From NCBI GenBank assembly GCA_016584305.1, contig JACEEZ010011998.1, forward strand, positions 35,001 to 99,000: a stretch of DNA of 64,000 nt, read 5' to 3'. Positions 54,721 to 64,000 of the stretch are shown one piece after another. The translations under genes were made by a program, and so were the position numbers. Position 1 is the first letter of the stretch. Each line of letters begins with the position of its first letter. The DNA is from Chionoecetes opilio (Eukaryota > Arthropoda > Malacostraca > Decapoda > Majidae). The notes beneath the pieces are model-generated. The model saw only the letters and a program-made list of their open reading frames with translations, had not been told where the DNA came from and ran no database searches.

Positions 54721-57521
54721 TAATATCAATGAGTTTAATGCCATCATGGATAACCTACTGTCTCAAAGCCCCTTCATTAATAACCGAACCATTATTTCCG
54801 GTGACTTCAACATTAATTTATTGGAACACGAATCACACTCACCTACTAACAATTTCCTAGTAACAATGCAGTCCTTCAATTATTTCCCCATATATCCCGC
54901 CCAACAAGATTTCCTGACAGTAACTCCACAGCCTCACCGTCCCTTCTGGACCACATATGGACAAATTTTACAGTACCCTCTACCTCCGGCATTCTTCACT
55001 TTCCCCTAAGCGACCACCTCCCCGTGTTTCTAAACATCCCAATTCTAGGGAAGCCTTGTACGAAACATAAAATATCCTTTAGGCTGAAAAACTATCAAAA
55101 TCGTTCATAATTTTAAACTAAGATCGCAGACATTAATTGGAATTCCATACTAATCAGTAATGATACAGATGTAAATTGTAACATTTTTTTAGACAAGGTA
55201 CATAGCATTTACTATTCTTGTTTTCCTAAAATATCTAAATTCATTTCAACTAAAAGACTCCAAAAACCATGGATAACGCAAGGAATAATAAAATCTATAC
55301 AACACAAATTCACCTTGTACAAATCATATAAGCTAGGAATGATAAATTTCGATGTATACAAAAAATACCGAAACTATCTTACTAACCTAATTAAACAAGT
55401 CAAAGCAAACTATTACTTACAAAGATTCGCAAGTTTCAGACTAAATACTAAGAAGATCTGGGAAACAATAAATGAACTAGGAAATACCAAAACTAATCCC
55501 AAAACAACAACCACTCCATAAATATCAATAACCAAAATTATTCATAACTCACACGATATTTCATGTGCATTCAATAAAGTATTTCTCACAAATAGCCACA
55601 AAGCTTGCAAATGATCTGCCTCCCACACAAACATCTCACAACTCTTATCTCCGAGGAAACTACCCAAATTCTTTGGTAATACCCATAGCAACTAACAATG
55701 ACATCACTCAAGTAATCGCTTCCCTAAAAAATAAGAAAGGGCACATCGATGACGTATCAGTAGAAATAATAAAAGAAAACAGAAATATTTGCCAAACCCT
55801 TACACTACTATTTACCAATCTATTAGGACTGGTGTTTTTCCAACAAATTCAAGCTGGCTAAAGTAATTCCAATCCATAAATCTGGAAACAAAACTTGATT
55901 TGTCCAACTATCGACCTATTTCTATCTTACCTGTGTTCTCAAAAATTTTGAATTATTAATGAAAAAGCACCTATTGATATTCTTAAGTAAAATGAACATA
56001 CTAATGATAAGCAATTTGGATTTAGACCTGGTTTTAATACCTTTGATGCCATCAATACCTACACATCTGCCCTATACACAGCATTAAATAACAACAAATC
56101 TATCATTTCAATCTTTATTGATTTTCGAAAAGCATTTGACACTGTTCAACCCAATATTCTACTGGACAAAATGTATCACTATGGAATTCGTGGCTGTATT
56201 CATGACTGGTTCAACTCATACCTAAGAAATAGGACCCAATATACAGTCTTCAACAATATCTCTTCCCCCACCAAATCAGTGCATCTAGGAGTACCTCAAG
56301 GCAGTATACTGGGGCCTATTCTGTTTCTATTATACATCAATGACATATGTAACATATCTGAGACACTAAATACCATATTATTTGCCGATGATTCTACGCT
56401 TTACTTAATTGGTGACAAACCCACAGAACTAATCAATAGAGCAAATGCAGAGCTAGCTAAATTCTCGGAGTGGTTTTTGGCTAACTGCTTAACTATAAAT
56501 ACAGCCAAGACATATTTCATGTTATCTACAAAAACCATTACCAGATACCAACCATTACCAAATCTAAAAATTTTAAATGACGACATTACTCAAGTATACA
56601 AGATAAAGTCCTTGGATTAATCTTTGACAAAAACTTAACTTTAAACATCTTCTGTCCAACCTCTGTTTAAAATTATCTAGATTAATTCCACTCCTTCTCA
56701 AAGTCAAACCCTTCGCCCCGGTGGAAGTTCTTAAATGCATGTATTATGCTCACATTTACCCCCATCTCAATTATTGTAATCTCATTTGGTCCACCACTTA
56801 TCCCTGTCATTTAAACCATCTAAATGTACTCCATAAAAAAGTCATCAGAATAATACCAACAGTGACTACTGCGAGCACACTCCTCCATTATTTAAATCCT
56901 TAAATATTTTAATCTAAATGATTTATCAAAATTAATATTGCATTCTTTATGTACAAACAATCAGCGTCTAACTACAATAATGACGAACTACTTCACAATT
57001 ACCAAACCCGCAACCAACGCTCCCTGTCCATACCTAGTCATAGACTAACCCTATACAAACATTCCCTAATGTACCAAGGTCCCAAGTTATGGAATGATAT
57101 CCCTGTACATATCAAACATTCACCTAGCTTAAGCACTTTTAAACATACATTCAAGAAACATTTATTATCATTATACTAGCTCTGTGTACTATTATCATTG
57201 TTATTATTGTTCTTGTACTTATTTTTTGTGTAATTCTTCACAGCAACTGTTTTAATATTATTTATTACTAGTGTATATTATCCTGTAAATTAGTCTAAGT
57301 AACTTACTAACTATCATCGCCTGTTTATGTCAGTATTTGTTTAGTATTTATATACCTTGTGTTTATTTATTATTTTTTCTGTGTGTTTTCCCTCTCTCTC
57401 CACACCTTTGCCCAAAAAGCTTTTGCTTGTAAAGGGCTGTTTGCAACCACATATCCTGTTATAATCATTATAAAATATTGTAAAATGGCAAACATAATAA
57501 AGTGTTAAAGTGTTAAAGTGT
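54721..57521 (+). mobile_element. 5'-truncated Jockey/L2-group LINE inserted in Gypsy B's 5' LTR
   Basis: Plus strand, opposite to the Gypsy elements. TATCC at 54716-54720 and 57522-57526 is the probable target duplication. It begins inside the endonuclease domain (IISGDFNINLL) and ends in a simple tail of repeated GTTAAA. The 3' UTR contains GCTTTTGCTTGTAAAGGGCT, reminiscent of L2-type elements. Confidence 0.85.
54722..57179 (+). pseudogene. LINE endonuclease/reverse transcriptase ORF
   Basis: 54722-55009: endonuclease end with IISGDFNINLLEHE. 55100-55520: linker with SYKLGMINFDVYKKYRNYLT. 55565-56620: RT with GFRPGFNTFDAINTY, SIFIDFRKAFDTVQPNILLD, GVPQGSILGPILFLLYINDI and the catalytic FADDSTLY. 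56721-57179: C-terminal part with HIYPHLNYCNLIW and YQGPKLWNDIPVHIK. Breaks occur at ~55010-55100, ~55520, ~55860-56000, ~56620 and ~56905, so it is inactive. The FADD box is preserved. Confidence 0.9.
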
Positions 57522-57526
57522 TATCC

Positions 57527-57732
57527 TTGGGTCCTTACGGTTAGAGGGGGAAGGACAGAAACACTATAGATCTCCTGTAAGTTCTTATTCCAAGGAGGAC
57601 AGAGGAATGTAAGTACAGCGGGGTATGACGCCTGCGGCGCGTCAGTACAGACTGGCGGGAAATCGGGAACGCCGGTTACCCGAGGTGCTAAACATACATA
57701 AATGCAATGTTGCCGTAATACAATGTCCTGCA
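57527..57732 (-). repeat. Gypsy B 5' LTR, distal piece
   Basis: Matches 49443-49653. Ends CAATGTCCTGCA on the plus strand beside the GAAGC target duplication. Confidence 0.9.
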
Positions 57733-57737
57733 GAAGC

Positions 57738-60190
57738 AAGGAGTTCTGAAGGTCGTAGCGATTTGCAGGGAATCCCGAAGTCACGCAGTCGAGTAGGCGG
57801 ATGTACGCAGGGTCGGCTCTTGCTGCTGCTCGGAGATCCTCGAGGGTCTTGTCGTCAACCTCTTCCGCTGCTTTGATGACCTTCACAGTCACTACGGTTC
57901 TGAGGGAGGCGGCCGCAATTGCACACAGCATCTCGTCTTCAAGCGTGGGGCGACTGACAGGGAGCCGGGCCAAAGCGTCAGGGATGCAGAGCGACTTGCC
58001 CGCGCGCCACACGGCTGTGAAGACATATGGAGAGAGCTTCTCGTTTAGGCGCTGGAGACGAGAGTTCTCTACGGCGTCCAGCGTGTAGTGATTAAGAATA
58101 GGAATGAGTGGGCGGTGGTCAGTCATCAAGGTGAAGTTCTGAAGTTCCACCAAGTAGAACTTACACTTGGGTCATCGGCCCAGACCACAGCCAACCATCT
58201 CCAATTCAATGGTGGCATAACGGGTCTCGGATCGGTAAGGAACCGGGAGCCACATTGACCGAGACGTAATGCCCATTGGCGAACTGCCCACAAGAATGCT
58301 CTCTCGGGGCTCATCAGAGGGCGTAGCGGTGAGCAGCGGCAGATATGCCCAGGGGTGAACTCAGCCAACTGTTTCCCCAAAGGCCATAAATGCCCTGACG
58401 GTCCGTCAAGTTAGCTGGAGTGGGAAAGTCCCTGATTGTGCTGACTTTCTGCTGATCAGCCGCGATGCCAGCTTGAGAGCTTGAAACCACGAAGTCTACC
58501 TGAGGTGCAGCGACCACAAATTTGTTCCGGGTTGAGGGTGATCCCGAATTTGCGACACCCTGGTAAGACTTCAAGATAGGTGGAGATGTGTACTGTAGTC
58601 CACCATCATACAGAAGTATGTCATCGACCACTTTAAACAAAATTTTTTATGCCTTGCGGGCCTTAATCACACGCAAGCAGAATGAATCGCAGGGGCGGGC
58701 GAAACCCATCGGTTCCCTCTGCAATCTGGAAAACCGTCTATATGGCGTAATGAAGTGGTAAGTGTTGGTCTCCTCGCTAACTCAATCTGCCAATAACCCC
58801 CAGAGAGCATCCACCGTGGTGAAGTACCAAGCCTTCGGCCACACTACGAATAGCGTAAAGGGTGAGGTGAGGGTGGCTGGGCGGCCCTTGCTGTTCAGTT
58901 TGGACAAGTTGTTGTGTGCGTATTCCACCATCAGGCTTGGCGACGGCGACTAGCGGATGGCCCCAATCGAGGATTGTCACCAGCGTGGTTTAATAATTCC
59001 TTGGGCTACCATAGAGTCAAGCTCCTTCTAGACTTGGTCCTTGAAGGGCCGGGGGAAAATTTGACGAGGAGTGTAGATGGCGACGGTACTGCACCACCCT
59101 AAGAAAAATCCTCATGGGGGACCCACCATAGGTTTAAGTGGTGTGGATCCTAGTGCAGCTTTGTCTACCAAAACGTCCTGAAACTCCTTCAAGGAGTAGG
59201 CCTTGGCCACTGAAGGTGACATGGTAGTTGAGAAAGGGAGCTCTGTGCATCTGTTCACATGCTTGATTTCCAAGATTGGCTTCGGGAAGTCTGAAGATAT
59301 GATGGCCAACTCTTGGCAGTGGCCATATGAGAGAAGTGGAGTCGGGATGCCCTCATAAACTCGAATCCAGGCAGAGCAGGACCGCTGGCCTAAAGTGAGA
59401 GTAGCCAAGAATGCACCGAGAGCAGGAGCCATCTCGGAACCATCAGCCATCGATGTCGTAGTCGGCAAAAGGGGCTGTAGGCTACTCCGGGGAATACCCA
59501 GACTCTCTAGGTGTTGCGGGCCAATCACCGAGATGTCAGCACCTGTGTCAGGCATCATCAGCAGGCGTGAAGTGACATCTCCATGCGTGATGAGTACACA
59601 GATGTTTTGGGGCATCTTGGAGTTGGAGCAAGAAGGAGAACCCATGCGACGACAACTGTTGTGTCTCGCGTCCCGAGGTTGGCCAGAGGTAGGGGAAGCA
59701 CCAACACTAACTGAGGTTCCACGTTTGGAGTACGTTCATCGGTCCTTCTGCTGTTCTTTGCAACATGAGTCGTAATGGCCAAAGGGAAAGCAAAGGCGAC
59801 ATTGAGCCTTGTTAGCAGGGCACTTTGCTGTGCGTGAAAAGTGACCTCGATGGCCGCAGCTATGACAGGTGCTCTGAGCAGCTGGGCACTGTGCTGTACC
59901 GTGCTGCTTCGCGCAGCACTGGCAAACATATGCGGGCTTGGTTGTCGCTGAAGAATGAGGGACCGTCTTGGCGCGTCCCTTCTGTTTCTTGGCGTTCTGA
60001 TACGATGATACGGCTCGCACCTGTTCAGGTGGGGCGTGAATGGCAGAGGTTGCACCCCCTGGCGGCCTCGTAATAGCGGTAGGCTGTGACGACGTCCTGA
60101 AGAGAGGGAAGTTTTCATCCAGGGATATGATGCGCTGGACCAGCTCTTCATCCTTTACGCCCATCAGGATCACCATCTTGAGTTGGGTCT
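57738..60190 (-). pseudogene. Gypsy A gag C-terminus and pol up to RNase H
   Basis: Minus strand. 59736-60176: gag end with ILMGVKDEELVQRIISLDEN and zinc knuckles CHSCGHRGHFSRTAKC and CRLCFPFGHYDSCC. 59112-59645: protease MMPDTGADISVIGPQHLESL. 58600-59110: RT fingers/palm, badly broken. 58314-58640: VVDDILLYDG box. 57738-58153: RNase H with TDHRPLIPILNHYTLDAVEN and CIPDALARLP. Close relative of B. The N-terminal gag and 5' LTR are missing right of ~60190. It continues at 49423 beyond Gypsy B. Confidence 0.88.
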
Positions 60191-60690
60191 CCTGGGGCCA
60201 GATCCAGCAAAAAAATTTAAGTCAAGCGGTGTAAGTATGATGTAAATGCTAATCCGGCGCCCAAACCCCCACCCCCCTCTTGCGCGAGGCTGTTGGGAAA
60301 AATCTGCCGAGATGGACTTACACCGGGGGCAGGGAAGAGTATTCGGAGTATCTCCACAGAGACAGCTGATTGGCTGGCTAATAATTGACGTCATCCTGCT
60401 AATAGCGAATCACAGCAGTGTTTATATTATCTATTAGATTTTATCAGCCCAAACACAAGGCTGTCACGGATAAATAAAGTTTACAAACATTAATCAGCTG
60501 ATTACTCAGCTGGCATCTGGGTTTACACAACAAAAACGATGTATCATGTTTAAAGCGATAAGGAAGGGTTTGATGATGATGATTGAAGAATTTCGTCAAA
60601 TTATTGACGGGAGCTGAGATGGATCGCTGCTGTAACCAGACAGCTCTCTCGCAGACTACCCAAGCAGAGAGCTGTCTGCTAGTGCTTATA
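60191..60690. other. No gene recognised
   Basis: Non-coding DNA after the truncated end of Gypsy A. It contains CAGCTGATTGGCTGG near 60365 and AATCAGCTGATTACTCAGCTG near 60490. No element assigned. Confidence 0.4.
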
Positions 60691-60693
60691 GTG

Positions 60694-60882
60694 TTGGCCG
60701 AAGCCAGCACCCCGGGAGGCGGGTTACAAACCCCCGGGTAACACCCCGGTACCCATTCACTGCTGGGTGGACAGGGGCTCGGGTTTTTTTAAAGGGAACA
60801 GCCCAACTTTTTCCGCCCCCCGGGATCGAACCCGGCTCTCGTTGTGAACAGGGGGGCTTCCCCTACACTAAGGGGATACAGT
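60694..60882 (-). mobile_element. tRNA-Val-derived SINE, minus strand
   Basis: The reverse complement shows TTCACAA anticodon-loop sequence, GGTTCGATCCC B box, GAGCCCCTGTCCACCCAGCA and GTGCTGGCTTCGGCCAACAC as in the 11158 copy. The tRNA 5' part is degenerate and the 3' tail beyond GGCCAACAC is lost. Confidence 0.85.
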
Positions 60883-60883
60883 T

Positions 60884-61386
60884 TATTGGGGCGCCAGTTG
60901 AACAGGCCGCCTAATATTAAATGCATACTGGCGAGTTGCGGGCGTTTTCAGAGACACCGGGGCTATTTTTTCTTGGCTACAATAGGTGCTTGTTCTAACG
61001 GAGATAGTTTTATTTTGCGCAAAAAAAAAAAAAAAAAAAAAAAAAAATGAAAAAAAAAAAACTTAACCTAACCTTTTAGGTTTTAATGAAACCTAACCTA
61101 ACCTTATAGGTTTTAATGAAACCTAACCTAACCTTAAAGGTTTTAATGAAACCTAACCTAACCTTATAGGTTTAATGAAACCTAAACTAACCTTAACCAC
61201 AAAGTATACCTTTTTTTTTTTTTTTTATGGGTTTGCGCAAAATAAAACTATCTCCATTAGAACAAGCCCCTATTGTAGGCCAAGAAAAAAAAATTGGGTG
61301 TCTCTGAAAACGACCGTTAAACTGCCCTGTCTGCTGGGTATGCATGCTACTATAGGCGGCCCGAATCAACGGTACCCCACTAAGGA
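60884..61386. mobile_element. Fold-back element, ~160 bp arms
   Basis: The left arm (60884-61046) and inverted right arm (61222-61386) share GGCCGCCTA, CGTTTTCAGAGACACC, GCTTGTTCTAA and GGAGATAGTTTTATTTTGCG. The ~175 bp loop holds poly-A, four ~30 bp repeats of CCTAACCTAACCTTATAGG with TTTTAATGAAA, and one CCTTAACCACAAAGTATACC unit (~61190-61210), the satellite word of 63.6-64 kb. Confidence 0.8.
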
Positions 61387-61444
61387 GTAGGCCTACCATT
61401 GACAGTACAGATTGACCAGAAATAAACAATTTGGAGGCAATAAT

Positions 61445-61630
61445 TTAAGGCGCAGACATCCTGATTGACTTTTAATAAATATTTCTAGGGCAATAATGGG
61501 CCAGCCATCCTGATTAACCTAATAATTCAGGGACAAAAAGGGGCAGACATCATGGTTGACCATATAATCATATAATTCAAGGGCGTTAAGAGGCAGACAT
61601 TCTGAGTGACCTAATCGTATCATTCAGGGA
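61445..61630. repeat. Degenerate tandem repeat, unit ~42-50 bp
   Basis: GGCAGACATCCTGATTGACC-like words start at 61453, 61502, 61544 and 61594, each followed by AATAATTCAGGGA-like sequence. Confidence 0.75.
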
Positions 61631-61743
61631 TAATGAGAACGGTACCTGGTACTCTCGTCTACCGAAATTCTCGTCCTGACACAATCCGGGAACTCTCGCC
61701 GAAGGTAATAGTTAGGTTAGTAGGATATTAAGGGAAAGATACC

Positions 61744-62036
61744 GGTAAAAATGAACGAGGACTGCGCGGTCATTTTCTGAAACACTGACTAGATTTTCCT
61801 TGCCTAAAATTAGTGCTTTTGGTAAAAATGGACGAGGACTGCACGGTCATTTTCTGAGACACTGACTAGTTTTTTCTTGGGTAAAATTAGTGCTTTTGAT
61901 AAAAATGAACGAGGACTGCGCAGTAATTTTCTGAAACACTGACTAGATTTTCCTTGCCTAAAACTAGTGCTTTTGGTAAAAATAGACGAGGACTGCGCGG
62001 TCATTTTCTGAGACACTGACTAGTTTTTCCGGTAAA
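61744..62036. repeat. 77 bp minisatellite with two-unit higher order
   Basis: Units start at 61744, 61821, 61898 and 61975, exactly 77 bp apart. Units 1 and 3 share TGAACGAGG, GAAACACTGACTAGATTTTC. Units 2 and 4 share GACGAGG with GAGACACTGACTAGTTTTT. This implies a 154 bp dimer that was duplicated. Confidence 0.92.
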
Positions 62037-62760
62037 TTTCTAATGTTTGCCCATACTCTCCCACTAACCCCCAAGCAAGTTTGGGCACCTGTGGGAATGC
62101 GGGGTTTTCGGGTGGGGAGCAAATAATGCGTCGGAGACACGTAATTTAAGAATGTGTAGAGGAGACAAACTCCCTAGATCTAAAGTAATTTCCTATATCT
62201 AGAGAAATTTCCCCAAACCCAAATTAACCTAGCCTAGCGGGGGGATTGACCCACCGATAAACTAACCTAACCTAACCTAAATCTAACCAAATCTAACTTA
62301 ACCTAACCTAACCAAATATAACCTACCCTAATCAATAATACCCTAACCAAACCTCCTATATGGTTGGGGGGTCTCTGGAAGGGGAGGTTGTGTCTGTATG
62401 AGTATTAGTCTAAGACAACTATATCATTTCTACAATATGTATATAAGTTTGGTAAAATTCTAGTGTTTGCCCATACTCTCCCACTTCCCCCAAACAAGTT
62501 TGGGCACCTGTGGGAATGCGGGGTTTTCGGGTGGGGAACAAATTATGCGTCGGAAACACGTAATTTAAGAGTTGTTTAGGGGGTTAAAATTCCCTAGATC
62601 TAGGGTAATTTCCTTATATCTAGAGAAATTTGCCTAACCAAAATTAACCTAACCTAGCGGGGGGCTTGACCCACCGATAACCTAACCTAACCTAACCAAA
62701 CCTAACCTAACCAAACCAAATCTAACCTAACCTAACCTCCTAGCGGGGGGTTGGGGGGGT
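62037..62760. repeat. Two ~420 bp direct repeats with CCTAA tracts
   Basis: GTTTGCCCATACTCTCCCAC starts at 62045 and 62465. Both copies continue through GGGCACCTGTGGGAATGCGG and CCTAGATCTA to GACCCACCGATAA and then variable (CCTAA)n. A shorter inverted relative lies at ~62925-63000 and a further relative at ~63490-63560. Confidence 0.88.
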
Positions 62761-62899
62761 TTCTCAACACTTCAGTCATCATTCTGTGAGGATCGTCAGG
62801 TTCACACGTCTCTGGACTCAGAAGAAATCCAATGAATTTTCCCTAAATCTAGAGAATTTTTTTTAATTTCCATAACTAAAAAAGTATGTGGTTGCGACG

Positions 62900-63460
62900 C
62901 ATATTTTGTACCCCAGCCATATATCCTGCATTCCCCAGGTCCCCAAGCTTGTTTTGGGGGAGAGGGGGGAGTATGGGCAAACACTAGAATAATACCATAA
63001 GTTTTAAAGGTTACGCGGAAGTGCATTAATACTGTACAGTATACTAAACAAAAAATAATATAGAAAACGCATGTGGTAATGGCGGTAGTGACCGCGCAGT
63101 TATCGTCCATTATAACTGAAACACCAACCGAGAAGTCTTGCCGACATAAAAGTTTTCGGCGAGTTCCACTTGTAATAGGTGCAAATGAAAGAATAAAAGG
63201 TATTTCGTTATTGGACAAGTTTTCGCTGTCCCAAAATAATTTAAAACTACACTTCAATACGATACATGGACATTGGTTACGTAACATGTCAAAACCCCAG
63301 ACTCCCCCAATCACTAAACTAACCCCCGATATTCGGTCCCTGAATTCACAAACACGGGTAAAAGCTGTTTAAATATATAGATTGGGTACTGTTATGTTAA
63401 TAAATAAACTTGTAACTGTCGCTTAATAGGAACTCTCGCCGACGTAAAAAAAATGGAGGT
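62900..63460. repeat. Mixed repeat fragments
   Basis: Contains the inverted relative of the 420 bp repeat (GAGTATGGGCAAACACTAGA, ~62970), TTTTCGGCGAGTTCC (~63150) and GGAACTCTCGCCGACG (~63429). TTGGGTACTGT at ~63383 links the last part to 42195 and 44800. No gene. Confidence 0.55.
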
Positions 63461-63604
63461 AAAACTTTGAAAGAAGTCCTTCACCCCTATCTTTTTTTCT
63501 TCCCCCTATAGCCAACAAGCCTGGGGAACTGGCGGGAATACGGGGTTTTTGGGTGGGGGAAGCAAATATAAGTGATTAATGGCTCCCCAAAAAATCATCA
63601 AGTC

Positions 63605-64000
63605 ACTATATGTTAAAATCTAACCTAACCTAACCTTAACCACAAAGTATACCTAAACCTAACCTAACCTAACCTTAACCACAAAGTATACCTAACCTAA
63701 CCTAACCTTAACCACAAAAATATACCTAACCGAACCCAACCTAACCTTATCCACAAAGTATACCTAACCTAACCTTAACCACAAAGTATTTCTAACCTTA
63801 ACCACAAAGTATACCTAACCTAACCTAACCTAACCTTAACCACAAAGTATACCTAACCTAACCTAACCCAACCTTAACCCCAAAAATATACCTAACCTAA
63901 CCTAACCTTTAACCACAAAGTATACCTAACCTAACCTAACCTTAACCACAGAGTATACCCAACCTAACCTTAACCACAAAGTATACCTAACCTAACCTAA
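63605..64000. repeat. Composite TTAGG-type satellite
   Basis: Alternates (CCTAA)2-4 with CCTTAACCACAAAGTATA about thirteen times, with small drift (AAAAATATA, GAGTATA). It runs off the window. On the plus strand it is CCTAA, the complement of the arthropod telomere repeat TTAGG. Confidence 0.92.

Larger units (their letters stand above)
49424..57737 (-). mobile_element. Gypsy B, full-length LTR retrotransposon inserted in Gypsy A
   Basis: Plus-strand GAAGC at 49424-49428 and 57733-57737 is an exact 5 bp target duplication (GCTTC on the coding strand). LTRs are 49429-49653 and 54701-54720 plus 57527-57732, 225-226 bp, TG..CA, about 96% identical by eye. PBS, gag, protease, RT, RNase H, integrase and polypurine tract occur in canonical Ty3/Gypsy order. 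Removing the element rejoins Gypsy A's RNase H-integrase linker in frame. Several frameshifts and stops are present, so B is young but not intact as written. Confidence 0.93.

Noticed and set aside
61744..62036. CRISPR-like array
   Set aside because: Whole 77 bp units repeat with no unique spacers, and the setting is a eukaryotic genome.
63605..64000. True chromosome end
   Set aside because: Repeats are interrupted by an 18 bp spacer and the strand orientation does not fit a right-hand telomere.

Overview
The window is eukaryotic repeat DNA and almost certainly comes from an arthropod, most likely a decapod crustacean. The evidence is long dinucleotide and hexanucleotide microsatellites, a tRNA-Val-derived SINE, CR1, RTE and Jockey/L2-type LINEs, BEL/Pao and Gypsy LTR retrotransposons, hAT and Harbinger remnants, and CCTAA-rich (TTAGG-type) tandem repeats. 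The species cannot be named from sequence alone. I see no convincing host gene. Every coding signal I can explain belongs to a mobile element or its relic.

Layout. 1-10.6 kb: microsatellites, a dispersed family carrying a perfect GTTGCCATGGCAAC palindrome, a LINE ORF1 relic, a Helitron-like family whose interior has expanded into a minisatellite, the 3' end of an RTE LINE, and a CR1 LINE relic. 11-16.4 kb: a SINE, a degraded LTR-type element bounded by two ~560 bp direct repeats, and polypyrimidine and CAC repeats. 17-31.9 kb: BEL/Pao polymerase genes. A ~6.75 kb block (Gypsy fragment, hAT end, BEL pol and 3' region, RTE 3' end, Buster-type hAT, second hAT C-terminus) occurs twice, and the two copies meet at a single N. 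32-41 kb: non-coding and low-quality DNA, a pair of long inverted repeats, and Harbinger and CR1 fragments. 41.3-46.5 kb: a 2.6 kb block, again duplicated across a single N.

46.1-60.2 kb is the best-resolved part, a four-layer nest of transposons. Gypsy A (minus strand) was hit by Gypsy B (minus strand), whose 225 bp LTRs, PBS, polypurine tract and exact 5 bp target duplication are all visible. A 5'-truncated LINE then landed in B's 5' LTR. Independently, a 1,966 bp element with inverted termini TAGGGTACGCCGTA and an 8 bp duplication GTGGAGAG landed in what looks like A's 3' LTR. This last element carries one frameshifted ORF of an uncharacterised, apparently multicopy protein family. It is my main candidate for an undescribed system: a DNA transposon that I infer to be a distant hAT relative.

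60.7-64 kb: a SINE, a fold-back element whose loop holds TTAGG-type repeats and one unit of the satellite found farther right, then several tandem arrays ending in that satellite at the window edge.

Most ORFs are broken by stops and frameshifts. Three single Ns (18024, 25090, 43916) sit at contig-like junctions, so some of the duplication may be an assembly artefact.
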